The notes under the pieces: generated by a model
Seen by the model: the letters and a program-made list of their open reading frames with translations, nothing else
What the model was told of the DNA's origin: nothing
Database searches by the model: none
Part shown: positions 55,758 through 64,000 of the stretch, piece by piece
Position numbering within the stretch: the first letter of the stretch is position 1
How the letters are laid out: each line of letters starts with the position of its first letter
Program-made: the position numbers and the translations under genes
Assembly (NCBI GenBank): GCA_018662365.1
Contig: JABJGH010000033.1
Location: 1 to 64,000, forward strand
DNA: 64,000 nucleotides
Source of the DNA: Chloroflexota bacterium
GTDB lineage: Bacteria; Chloroflexota; Anaerolineae; Anaerolineales; UBA11579
Reading direction: 5' to 3'

Positions 55758-56591
55758 ATGTCTTTGTTTGAATTTATATCTATATCCATAACCAGCTTTT
55801 CTTTGGGAATTGGAGTAGTTCTAATTTTAATTGGGCTGGGGGTAACTGTTGGAAAAATGAAAACAGATGAATTGCAAAATAAAATTATCTTATTAACTAT
55901 TGGTTTTCCGGTATTTTTCATTTTTCTGTATCTTGCGTATGCCCAAGTTTATGCAGTTGCGTTTGGAAGTTATCTTGAGCCTTTAGAAATAACCTGGGAT
56001 AAAGTATTTATTTTTGGAAACGATATCTTATTACCAATAATTGCTCCGGTTGTAGTAGTTTTTTTATTTTTTAGAATTTTAGGTTTCATTTTGGGTTTAT
56101 TGTTTAAATTTATTCAAAAAAAATCGTTGCGGATTGAAGCCGCTTCCGTGGTTGATAAGGTGGGAAATTTTGAAATACTAATGATAAGGATAGAAAATAG
56201 AGGGCGAGAAAAACTAATTTGTTCGGGAAGAATTGAAAGTTTAGAATTGGATGATGGAACCCCAATTGATTTAGATTTATTTAATCCTAAGAATACAACC
56301 TTATTGTGGGATGAATTTAATAATTTTGGAGTTATAGAACCCGGATTTTCGAGTTTATTATGGGTAGTGCGAAAAGAAAAAAATGGAGGTCCTTTTATAT
56401 TTGCTCTTCAAAGCCCTAAAATAGACAATGAAATACCAAATGGAATATATAAGTTACAAGTTGGTATCTACAGGATTGAAAATGATAAACCAATTAAATT
56501 GGATAATGTAATCGGGAAATTCGAAATATCTGAAGCGATACATAACCCACACGCTAGTAATGTGGAAAGAGAAATGAAATGGTTGAAATAG
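55758..56591 (+). CDS. Unknown membrane protein
   Basis: Protein of 277 aa, not recognised. Three membrane helices lie in the first 125 residues (about 8-32, 43-72 and 93-122). A soluble domain of about 150 residues, mostly beta by its pattern (ILMIRIENRGREKLICSGRIESLEL; PFIFALQSPKID; GIYKLQVGIYRIEND), ends the protein. It could bind a ligand or partner in the cytoplasm. AGGAGGG lies 6-7 bases before the ATG. The gene is A/T-rich against upp and tpiA. It stands alone between them. Confidence 0.6.
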   Translation: MSLFEFISISITSFSLGIGVVLILIGLGVTVGKMKTDELQNKIILLTIGFPVFFIFLYLAYAQVYAVAFGSYLEPLEITWDKVFIFGNDILLPIIAPVVVVFLFFRILGFILGLLFKFIQKKSLRIEAASVVDKVGNFEILMIRIENRGREKLICSGRIESLELDDGTPIDLDLFNPKNTTLLWDEFNNFGVIEPGFSSLLWVVRKEKNGGPFIFALQSPKIDNEIPNGIYKLQVGIYRIENDKPIKLDNVIGKFEISEAIHNPHASNVEREMKWLK

Positions 56592-56711
56592 TGTTTTTCC
56601 AAACTGTGTTTCATTCTAATTAAAAGAATTGCAAAAAAACTTTGGAAAAGTCTGTTCGGCGGGTCAGAATCAAAAAGGCAGATTAAATTTCACTGGAATT
56701 TGAAATCTTAT

Positions 56712-56743
56712 AAATAAAAGGGGCTCCTTAGCAAAAAGGAACC
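56712..56743 (-). terminator. Terminator of the pgk-tpiA unit
   Basis: On the minus strand GGTTCCTT / AAGGAGCC (one G-T pair; 56736-56743 with 56722-56729), followed by CCTTTTATTT. It lies about 30 bases after the original tpiA stop. Confidence 0.7.
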
Positions 56744-56773
56744 ACATGAAAAGATATTAGATTTACTCAAATA

Positions 56774-57528
56774 TTATGCCGCCGCCTTAGTAATTGCAAT
56801 AAAATCTTCGGCCTTCAAACTTGCGCCCCCGACCAATGCCCCATCCACTTCTACTTCCCCAAAAAACTCTGCGGCATTCCCAGGTTTTACCGAACCACCA
56901 TTAATATTCGAATTTCCTGGGCAAGCGCATCCCCAAATAATTTTGCGAGGGCGGGGCGAATGACATCTTTGTTCATGTTGACTGCGTCACTTACTTCTGC
57001 GGTTTTACCGGTGCCGATTGCCCACACAGGTTCATAGGCCACGACCAAATCTTTTCCAGAATGAACGGGCAAGTTCTTTAATCCCTCCATTAATTGAACA
57101 GAAACCACTTCGGCTTCTTTACCGGCTTCTCGATCTTCGAGCAGTTCTCCGACACATACAACGGGGGTCAAGCCCACAGCGAGGGCGGCCTGAGCACGTT
57201 TATTCACTGTTACATCTGTTTCCCCAAAATAGGCGCGTCTTTCTGAATGTCCAATAATCACATAGCTGCAATATTCGGCCACCATGGCAGGAGAAATTTC
57301 TCCAGTAAAGGCACCACTGTTCTCCCAATAGATATTTTGCGCCCCCAACGCAACAGAGGAATTTTTTAATATATCCGAGACTGCAGCCAAAACCGTAAAA
57401 GTAGGGCAAACCAGAACTTCGACATCTTTTACAGCCTCAAGACCGGGCAACATATCACCTAATAATTCTTTCGCTTCACTTGCTGTTTTATTTAATTTCC
57501 AATTTCCGGCGACCAATGGTTTTCGCAT
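56774..57528 (-). pseudogene. tpiA: Triosephosphate isomerase with a frameshift
   Basis: The gene reads as a normal TIM from MRKPLVAGNWKLNKT: IGHSERRAYFGET with the catalytic His, and VAYEPVWAIGTGKTA with the catalytic Glu. At residue 209 (QEIRIL) the frame breaks: the next bases give MVVR and a stop at 56887, while the -1 shifted frame continues [25 protein letters not shown] to TAA 56774-56776. One base is missing near 56901, where the codon TAT of the expected YGGSV is read AT. The repaired protein would be 251 aa, the usual size. The lost part holds the phosphate-binding GGS loop, so the short form should be inactive. Sequencing error is as likely as a real mutation. Confidence 0.9.
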
Positions 57529-57565
57529 TTGATTCCTTTTCTTTCAATATACTTATATCAATAAT

Positions 57566-58741
57566 TTATTTATCGTCTAACGCGGCTAAACCGGGCAATA
57601 CTTTGCCTTCTAACATTTCTAGGGAGGCTCCCCCGCCTGTAGAAATGTGGGTGATCTTATCTGCCAACCCCGCTTGGTTGACTGCGGCAACCGAGTCCCC
57701 GCCCCCAATAATCGTGATCGCCGAGGAGTTAGCCACAACTTTTGCTAGGCCAAAGGTACCTTTGGCAAAACGCTCAAATTCAAAGACCCCCATCGGACCA
57801 TTCCAGACAACCGTGCCCGCATCTGCAAGTTTCTCTTCAAAAAACTCGACCGATTTCGGACCAATATCTAAAATGCGCCAACCCTCTAGCACGTCACCTA
57901 CTGGCAAAGTCTGCATCTCAGCATCCTTATCAAATTGATCGGCAATCACCATATCTATAGGCAAGATCAATTTCCAATCACTTTTTCCTAAGATTTCTTT
58001 TGCAGTTTCAACCGCATCATCTTCTACCAAAGAATCTGCGACCTGAAGACCCTGCGCTTTGAAAAATGTATTGGCCATGCCCCCGCCGATCAATACCGCA
58101 TCTGCTTTCACTAATAAGTTGCGGATCACATCGATCTTATCACTGACCTTAGCCCCGCCCAAAATTGCGACAAAAGGTCGTTTAGGTTCAGCAATGGCCT
58201 GTCCTAAATATTGGATTTCTTTTTCCAATAAGAAGCCGGCCACAGAGGGCAAATAATCTGCAACCCCGGTGGTACTCGCATGGGCACGGTGGGCGGATCC
58301 GAAGGCATCATTTACAAAAAGGTCAGCCAATTGAGCTAAGCTCTTTGCCATGGCTGGATCATTTTTCTTTTCACCCACATGAAAACGAGTGTTTTCTAAT
58401 AGGAGCACTTCGCCAATTGCAAGGGAGTTCGCAGCAGTTTTTGCGATCTCTCCGATGCAATCTTCCGAAAATTTTACCTGGGCATCGATCAAATCAGCTA
58501 GATATTTGGCAACTGAGCGAAGGGAAAATTCTGGTTTAGGTTCACCCTTTGGGCGTCCGAGGTGAGAGCATAAAATTACGGCTGCGCCTTTTTCTAATAA
58601 ATATTCAATTGTAGGAAGAGCGGCTCGAATGCGAGTGTCATCGCTGACCTTTTTATCTGAGAGAGGCACATTAAAATCCACCCGAACGAGCACTTTCTTG
58701 CCGCGCACATCCAAATCTTTTATAGTTTTTTTAGCAAACAT
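57566..58741 (-). CDS. pgk: Phosphoglycerate kinase
   Basis: Glycolytic kinase of 391 aa making ATP from 1,3-bisphosphoglycerate. [56 protein letters not shown] and the C-terminal GGGDSVAAV loop are all present. AAGGAT precedes the ATG. It starts 9 bases after the stop of the protease gene and is followed by tpiA after 37 bases. Confidence 0.97.
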   Translation of the reverse strand: MFAKKTIKDLDVRGKKVLVRVDFNVPLSDKKVSDDTRIRAALPTIEYLLEKGAAVILCSHLGRPKGEPKPEFSLRSVAKYLADLIDAQVKFSEDCIGEIAKTAANSLAIGEVLLLENTRFHVGEKKNDPAMAKSLAQLADLFVNDAFGSAHRAHASTTGVADYLPSVAGFLLEKEIQYLGQAIAEPKRPFVAILGGAKVSDKIDVIRNLLVKADAVLIGGGMANTFFKAQGLQVADSLVEDDAVETAKEILGKSDWKLILPIDMVIADQFDKDAEMQTLPVGDVLEGWRILDIGPKSVEFFEEKLADAGTVVWNGPMGVFEFERFAKGTFGLAKVVANSSAITIIGGGDSVAAVNQAGLADKITHISTGGGASLEMLEGKVLPGLAALDDK

Positions 58742-58750
58742 AAATTATCC

Positions 58751-59572
58751 TTAGCTAACCACTATTTTCCCTTCACTAATAAATTCACTTAAGGGAACCC
58801 CATTATGGATTTGAGAATCGTTTTTACGAATATTATTTACTTCTAAGTCAAAAATATCTTGAATACTAGAAACAAAACTATAATTCTCACCATGCCACCC
58901 AGTACTATTTATTCCAAAAACTTTCCCATCTCTGGAAGCAACTGGTCCCCCGCTTGCCCCCGGCAATGTTCCCATTGTTGTACTGAAACATTTTCCTGGA
59001 AGAAGTACTCTATCACGACCATTTGGAAAACATTCTTCCACAACACCCGCTGTTTCTTGATATTCCAATGAAAGTTCAAATCCCTCTTGTGTATGTCTGG
59101 GTAAATTTGGATTTAGCGCGACACCTGCAATTTTGCTTCCTGGGTCTGGCAAGAATTCCGATAGGGAAAATTGATTTATTTTGCGAAGACTTTCAGAAAA
59201 ATCGGATAAATCGGAACGATAAATAAATCCCACCGCCACATCCGAAAACTCATGTACTGAAATATTAACTATATCCCAAATTATTACATGGTCATGTGCT
59301 TGCAGTAATTGAAATCCTATTAAGTTTTGAAAAACTTGATTTTTCTTGCTATCCCATACAACATGCTTTGCCGTTGCAATTAATCCAAAATTAGAAATCA
59401 AAAAACCTGTACCCATTGAATTCCAAATGTTTGGTGCTTCATTACGTTGAACTATTGAAATTAAACAAGAAAGTCCATCACCAGTTTGACCATCTTTATT
59501 TTTGAATGCTTTATTTATTGGTCTACCAGTTGTTGTTGTATGTAAATTTGATTTTGAAATTTTCCAATTCAT
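58751..59572 (-). CDS. Trypsin-like serine protease
   Basis: Protein of 273 aa with the chymotrypsin-fold triad: His70 (GTGFLISNFGLIATAKHVV), Asp111 (SDVAVG) and Ser207 (LPGASGGPV). There is no signal peptide or membrane helix, so it is likely cytosolic, unlike most Deg/HtrA enzymes, and there is no PDZ domain. The first 35 residues are polar and not recognised. The gene is A/T-rich and sits between gap (with its terminator) and pgk, 9 bases before the latter. Soluble trypsin-like domains also occur as effectors in bacterial defence systems; that is only a possibility here. Confidence 0.82.
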   Translation of the reverse strand: MNWKISKSNLHTTTTGRPINKAFKNKDGQTGDGLSCLISIVQRNEAPNIWNSMGTGFLISNFGLIATAKHVVWDSKKNQVFQNLIGFQLLQAHDHVIIWDIVNISVHEFSDVAVGFIYRSDLSDFSESLRKINQFSLSEFLPDPGSKIAGVALNPNLPRHTQEGFELSLEYQETAGVVEECFPNGRDRVLLPGKCFSTTMGTLPGASGGPVASRDGKVFGINSTGWHGENYSFVSSIQDIFDLEVNNIRKNDSQIHNGVPLSEFISEGKIVVS

Positions 59573-59585
59573 AAATCAGACCACA

Positions 59586-59622
59586 ATAAAAAACGAACAT
59601 GCAATAAGTTTTTGCATGTTCG
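59586..59622 (-). terminator. Terminator of gap
   Basis: Stem CGAACATGCAA / TTGCATGTTCG (59594-59604 with 59612-59622), then a T-run on the minus strand. It starts 10 bases after the gap stop and separates gap from the protease and pgk. Confidence 0.9.
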
Positions 59623-59632
59623 CCAAGAAATT

Positions 59633-60685
<1,053 letters not shown>

Positions 60686-60732
60686 TTATATTAAAAGATC
60701 AATTTTCAATTAATAATTTTACCCCAAATTTA

Positions 60733-62064
60733 TTACACTAACGGGCCAGTTCTTTCCAATAAAAGGTCGATCAGCACCTGGGCCAGTTTATCTGCATTAT
60801 GAGCGCTGGGTTGGTCCCAATCGATCAAATTTGCACGATAAAGCGGGTATTTTCCCTCAAATTCTAAGGGGGCAGCTACCCAATCCACACCTTTTGGCAA
60901 TTTCCCCTCTTCCTCAGCGTTAGCAATCACAATGTCAAACAAACTATTTCCCACATGTGAATCAATCGCTTCAATATGATCTAAACAATCATAGCCATCT
61001 GTTTCACCGGGTTGGGTGGCTACGTTGCAAACAAATACTTTAAATGCTTGGCTCGAGCGAATTGCCGCAGCAATATCAGGAACCAATAAATTAGGCAAAA
61101 TGCTGGTAAATAAACTTCCAGGGGCAATCACGATCATATCTGCGCGCAATATTTCTCGGATAGCTTCGGGGAATGCAGGCGGATTATTGGGTTCTAACCA
61201 AACCTGCCTAACCTTCCCATCGATTTCGGGAATATTACTTTCTCCATGTACGCGAACCTCTCCGGTCAGATGAGGCAAGGTTTTATCGGCAATCAATTGG
61301 ACGTCATGTAAGGTGGAGGGTAATACGCGACCGTGCACCGAAAGAACTCGCCCAGATTCAGCCACCGCTTCTTCGAAACTCCCGGTGAGATCACTAAGTG
61401 CACTAATAAAAAGATTTCCAAAAGAATGCCCCTCGAGTTGGTTATCCCCTTGTGCAAACCGATATTGAAATAATTGTGTGATCAGGTCTTCGTCATTGGA
61501 TAGCGCAGCCAAACAATTACGGATATCCCCTGGGGGCAAAATGCCCATAGAATCACGTAAGCGACCCGAAGAACCCCCATCGTCGGCCACAGTAACAATT
61601 GCGGTTAAATTGGTCGTATGTTTCTTTAACCCCCGCAATAAGGTTGCCTGACCATGCCCTCCCCCAATCACTACAATTCGAGGGCCGCGTCCGCGCCTTC
61701 GAAAATGTGCAACAGTATCGATCACTGGTTTTCCGGGCGTAACAAAAGGCTGCAAGATCGAACGATTAAACCCCCAAAACCCGTATAGGATCATGAATAT
61801 CCCGATGCTTCCAAAAATTGCGGATCGCAATAAACTAGGCAGGAAAAGGAGTGCCCCATAGTACAAAATTTGGGACAGATATTCATTGGTCGATTCTCGA
61901 AAAACATCCAACAAAATGTCGGCCACCCCTATACTGATGATCATTGTGCCCGCCAAGACCAACACAAACCAACGCTTAATCCCGAGGCCTGGTTCTAACC
62001 AAGCTTTTGCACTAGATATAGACTTTTTTATGGCTGCATATCGATTATTGGGAGGGTTTTTCAT
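60733..62064 (-). CDS. yvcK: YvcK/CofD-family protein with N-terminal membrane helices
   Basis: Protein of 443 aa. Residues about 30-115 hold two or three membrane helices (KRWFVLVLAGTMIISIG; GSIGIFMILYGFWGF), which classical YvcK lacks. The YvcK/CofD domain follows: RIVVIGGGHGQATLLRGLKK, VADDGGSSGRLRD, PPGDIRNCLAALS and APGSLFTSILPNLLV. In Bacillus YvcK is needed for growth on gluconeogenic carbon and for cell-wall synthesis and binds UDP-sugars. The start was set at MKNPPNN (62064) because an extended -10 lies 9 bases upstream; the frame is open for 23 more codons. Its place by gap and pgk fits a role in carbon metabolism. Confidence 0.88.
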   Translation of the reverse strand: MKNPPNNRYAAIKKSISSAKAWLEPGLGIKRWFVLVLAGTMIISIGVADILLDVFRESTNEYLSQILYYGALLFLPSLLRSAIFGSIGIFMILYGFWGFNRSILQPFVTPGKPVIDTVAHFRRRGRGPRIVVIGGGHGQATLLRGLKKHTTNLTAIVTVADDGGSSGRLRDSMGILPPGDIRNCLAALSNDEDLITQLFQYRFAQGDNQLEGHSFGNLFISALSDLTGSFEEAVAESGRVLSVHGRVLPSTLHDVQLIADKTLPHLTGEVRVHGESNIPEIDGKVRQVWLEPNNPPAFPEAIREILRADMIVIAPGSLFTSILPNLLVPDIAAAIRSSQAFKVFVCNVATQPGETDGYDCLDHIEAIDSHVGNSLFDIVIANAEEEGKLPKGVDWVAAPLEFEGKYPLYRANLIDWDQPSAHNADKLAQVLIDLLLERTGPLV

Positions 62065-62073
62065 ATCCTCGCG

Positions 62074-62082
62074 ATAATAGCA
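62074..62082 (-). promoter_or_regulatory. Extended -10 promoter of yvcK
   Basis: TGCTATTAT on the minus strand, 9 bases before the ATG at 62064. The transcript would have a leader of only a few bases; the GAGG in between is too close to act as a normal ribosome site. Confidence 0.5.
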
Positions 62083-62164
62083 GTCTTTTAAGGGCAAGTC
62101 AATATTTCTAAGGTATTCCTGGATTAGTAACAATTACGTATTTACAATTTTTATAGAAAAATAA

Positions 62165-63190
62165 TTATTGTATTCGCTTCAAATCTTTTAAAAAATAATC
62201 GGTTGGGACAAAAAAATTGTTTTCATTTAGATTGCCAATAATTTTAAAGGATAAAAGAGCGATATTTCCTTCTTTAAACCTTTTATCATCCTTTACTCGA
62301 TCGCTGATTATCGTATTTAATTCTTCATGAGAAATTGTTCCAACGTAATGTTCAAATAATTCATACTTAATTCCATTATGGGTTTGAAGAATCTGATTTG
62401 TGATTTCTAATTCAAAATCTAAAAGATCTGAAATAAGAGCTGTGAAACCAGGATCAAATGGGTCTAATGGAGGATCATATTCTTCTCCAGTAATATCTGA
62501 TATTTCTAAATGTTTAATTGTCTCATCTAAAATAGATTGCCTCATTTCAATAGGAATACTATCTATCAATGATTTTGCTTTCAACAATGCTTCATCTTTA
62601 TTTTTCGATTCTTTAACGATTCTTTCTATATAGTTTTCCATTCGCAATTTATAATCATCTATGACATAGTCTTTTGTATACCCACCAAAAAATCTTCGGG
62701 ATATTTCATAGATTTGAGAATGTTCTGTAGGATTCTTAGTAATTAAAATTGACGTTATTGAGGGGCCATTTTTCGCAATCCAACGAATCGCTCCTTCTGG
62801 GGTAAACCCTCCTTTTTCCCAAGCCTTTTTGCTAAATTTAAGCAATTCTTTTCTTAAAATTGAAGGATTAGTTTTGTTTAAATAAAGAGTTGGGAGTGGT
62901 GGTTGATCTATTACCAATTTCCACTCACCATTTTTCAATTTCTCAACCTTTTTATTATATAGAGTATTTATTTTCTCTGTAGGTGGATTGTAATTGGAAG
63001 GCAAAAAAGCACTTTTCTTTATATCAATAATTTCATCTTTTTTCCGGTCCCCGTTAATATTTTTAATTTCTTTTAACTCTAAATTTACATTTGCGACTCT
63101 TTCGGAATCAAGTTCACGGTCGCAATGTTTACAAACAATTGCTAATTTTTTTATTTCTTCGGCACAAAATGGACAAAGTTTTGTATTCAT
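62165..63190 (-). CDS. Unknown zinc-ribbon protein
   Basis: Protein of 341 aa. The first 27 residues are a zinc ribbon: Cys6, Cys9, Cys20, Cys23 in CPFCAEEIKKLAIVCKHCD, as in many unrelated zinc-ribbon-tagged proteins. The rest is helical, charged and not recognised (GGFTPEGAIRWIAKNGPS; FFGGYTKDYVIDDYKLRMENYIERIV). No membrane helix or enzyme motif is seen. AGAGGT precedes the ATG. The gene is strongly A/T-rich, unlike yvcK and recJ on either side. In the 182 bases before recJ I see nothing else. Confidence 0.6.
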   Translation of the reverse strand: MNTKLCPFCAEEIKKLAIVCKHCDRELDSERVANVNLELKEIKNINGDRKKDEIIDIKKSAFLPSNYNPPTEKINTLYNKKVEKLKNGEWKLVIDQPPLPTLYLNKTNPSILRKELLKFSKKAWEKGGFTPEGAIRWIAKNGPSITSILITKNPTEHSQIYEISRRFFGGYTKDYVIDDYKLRMENYIERIVKESKNKDEALLKAKSLIDSIPIEMRQSILDETIKHLEISDITGEEYDPPLDPFDPGFTALISDLLDFELEITNQILQTHNGIKYELFEHYVGTISHEELNTIISDRVKDDKRFKEGNIALLSFKIIGNLNENNFFVPTDYFLKDLKRIQ

Positions 63191-63372
63191 AACATACCTC
63201 TTAATGAACTTGTTACCAATAATTATAATTTATTTATCACATGCCTATCACTAAAAATTTTTCAATAATTTTAGAACCATTTCACCCAAATCCTCCATCC
63301 CAGTTCACTTCTCAAACTTTTTCTACGGTAGAATACATCTCATAAAATCAATCCATAGGAAATCCCCTTCAT

Positions 63373-64000
63373 ATGAGTCAAATTGAAAGACGTTGGCAGA
63401 TCGCTGCCAAGATCACCCCCCAAGCTGCAGAAAATCTCTCCCAATATTCCTCAACATTTCAACAAATATTATTCAATCGGGGCATTGCCACCGTCGAAGA
63501 AGCTGATACATTTCTAAAAACAGATTATGCCTTCCATGATCCCTTTCTTTTAAAAGGAATGCAAACTGCCCTGGACCGTATTATTAAAGCAATAGAACGG
63601 GAAGAGTCCATCGTGGTATACGGGGATTATGATGCCGATGGTGTCACCTCAACCGCATTAATGGCGCAAAGTTTAGAAGCTTTAGGGGCGAAGGTGAGCA
63701 CCTATATTCCCGATCGTTTTAAAGAAGGCTATGGACTAAATAATGAGGCATTAAAGAAATTAAAAGATGATGGGGCGGTATTAATCATCACCGTAGATTG
63801 CGGCATTAGAGCAATTGACCCTTGCAAGTTTGCTAAAGAAATTGGCTTGGACATGATCATCACCGACCACCATACAGTTGGGGAGGAATTACCCGAAGCC
63901 ATCGCGGTGATCAACGCGAAACAAGATGGGGATGATTACCCTGAGAAAAATTTAGCGGGTGTAGGAATGGCTTTTAAAGTTGCCACCGCATTAATCGAAA
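63373..64000 (+). CDS. recJ: Single-stranded-DNA-specific exonuclease RecJ, N-terminal part
   Basis: A frame open to the window edge starts at ATG 63373 (AGGAAAT upstream) and codes 209 residues. MSQIERRWQIAAKITPQAAENL and FNRGIATVEEADTFL are the usual RecJ opening. The DHH domain follows with VVYGDYDADGVTSTAL (metal-binding aspartates), TVDCGIRA and IITDHHTVGEELP. RecJ degrades single-stranded DNA 5' to 3' in recombination and repair. The C-terminal two thirds lie outside the window. Confidence 0.95.
   Translation, partial: MSQIERRWQIAAKITPQAAENLSQYSSTFQQILFNRGIATVEEADTFLKTDYAFHDPFLLKGMQTALDRIIKAIEREESIVVYGDYDADGVTSTALMAQSLEALGAKVSTYIPDRFKEGYGLNNEALKKLKDDGAVLIITVDCGIRAIDPCKFAKEIGLDMIITDHHTVGEELPEAIAVINAKQDGDDYPEKNLAGVGMAFKVATALIE

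Overview
The window most likely comes from a Chloroflexota bacterium, probably of the class Anaerolineae. The grounds are an inference from gene content: two large YYY-motif membrane proteins of the DUF2298 family (known mainly from Chloroflexi and archaea), an NBR1-Ig lipoprotein, a topoisomerase I with an N-terminal DUF5679-like ribbon, and a bacterial mevalonate kinase / isopentenyl phosphate kinase pair. I recognise no rRNA, tRNA, CRISPR array or replication origin.

Layout. 1-141 is the right end of an IS3-family element, which interrupts a KimA-type potassium transporter gene (142-1773). 2031-11205 (minus) holds an NBR1-Ig lipoprotein, rpoC on its own promoter without rpoB beside it, and a multidomain sensor kinase. 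11331-12708 (minus) is plsC-cmk. 12836-28994 (minus) is a cell-surface glycosylation region: two GT39-like membrane enzymes, a DUF2298 protein, a 1738-aa GT39-DUF2298 fusion, a methyltransferase, a NUDIX-methyltransferase fusion, a GT4 glycosyltransferase and an AglD-like membrane protein overlapping lepA. 30869-31687 is tlyA, divergent from the plus-strand operon ubiA-like / mevalonate kinase / isopentenyl phosphate kinase / methyltransferase, followed by dgt and greA (to 36850).

36916-47708 (minus) holds an Old Yellow Enzyme family protein, an unknown membrane protein, topA, manC, dprA and the operon ffh-rpsP-khpA-rimM. This operon has a row of perfect hairpins between ffh and rpsP, and its S16 protein carries a roughly 195-residue low-complexity tail. 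47963-50988 (plus) has a TIR/deoxyribosyltransferase-like gene and a tandem degV pair. 51046-54846 (minus) is pdp, queA, a DUF2905 gene and ruvB. upp (plus) and an AT-rich membrane protein gene follow. 56774-62064 (minus) is yvcK, gap, a trypsin-like protease, pgk and tpiA, with tpiA frameshifted in this sequence. An AT-rich zinc-ribbon gene and the start of recJ close the window.

How it fits together. The mevalonate kinase/IPK operon would make isopentenyl diphosphate. The UbiA-type enzyme beside it probably loads a polyprenyl phosphate, and the GT39/DUF2298 enzymes belong to families that commonly use polyprenyl-phosphate sugars outside the membrane. manC could supply GDP-mannose. Four AT-rich genes of unknown or possible defence role (47963, 55758, 58751, 62165) sit singly between housekeeping genes and look like later insertions. 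Several genes here (tlyA, ubiA-like, ruvB, yvcK) have a -10 element only 6-9 nt before the start codon, which suggests leaderless transcripts.
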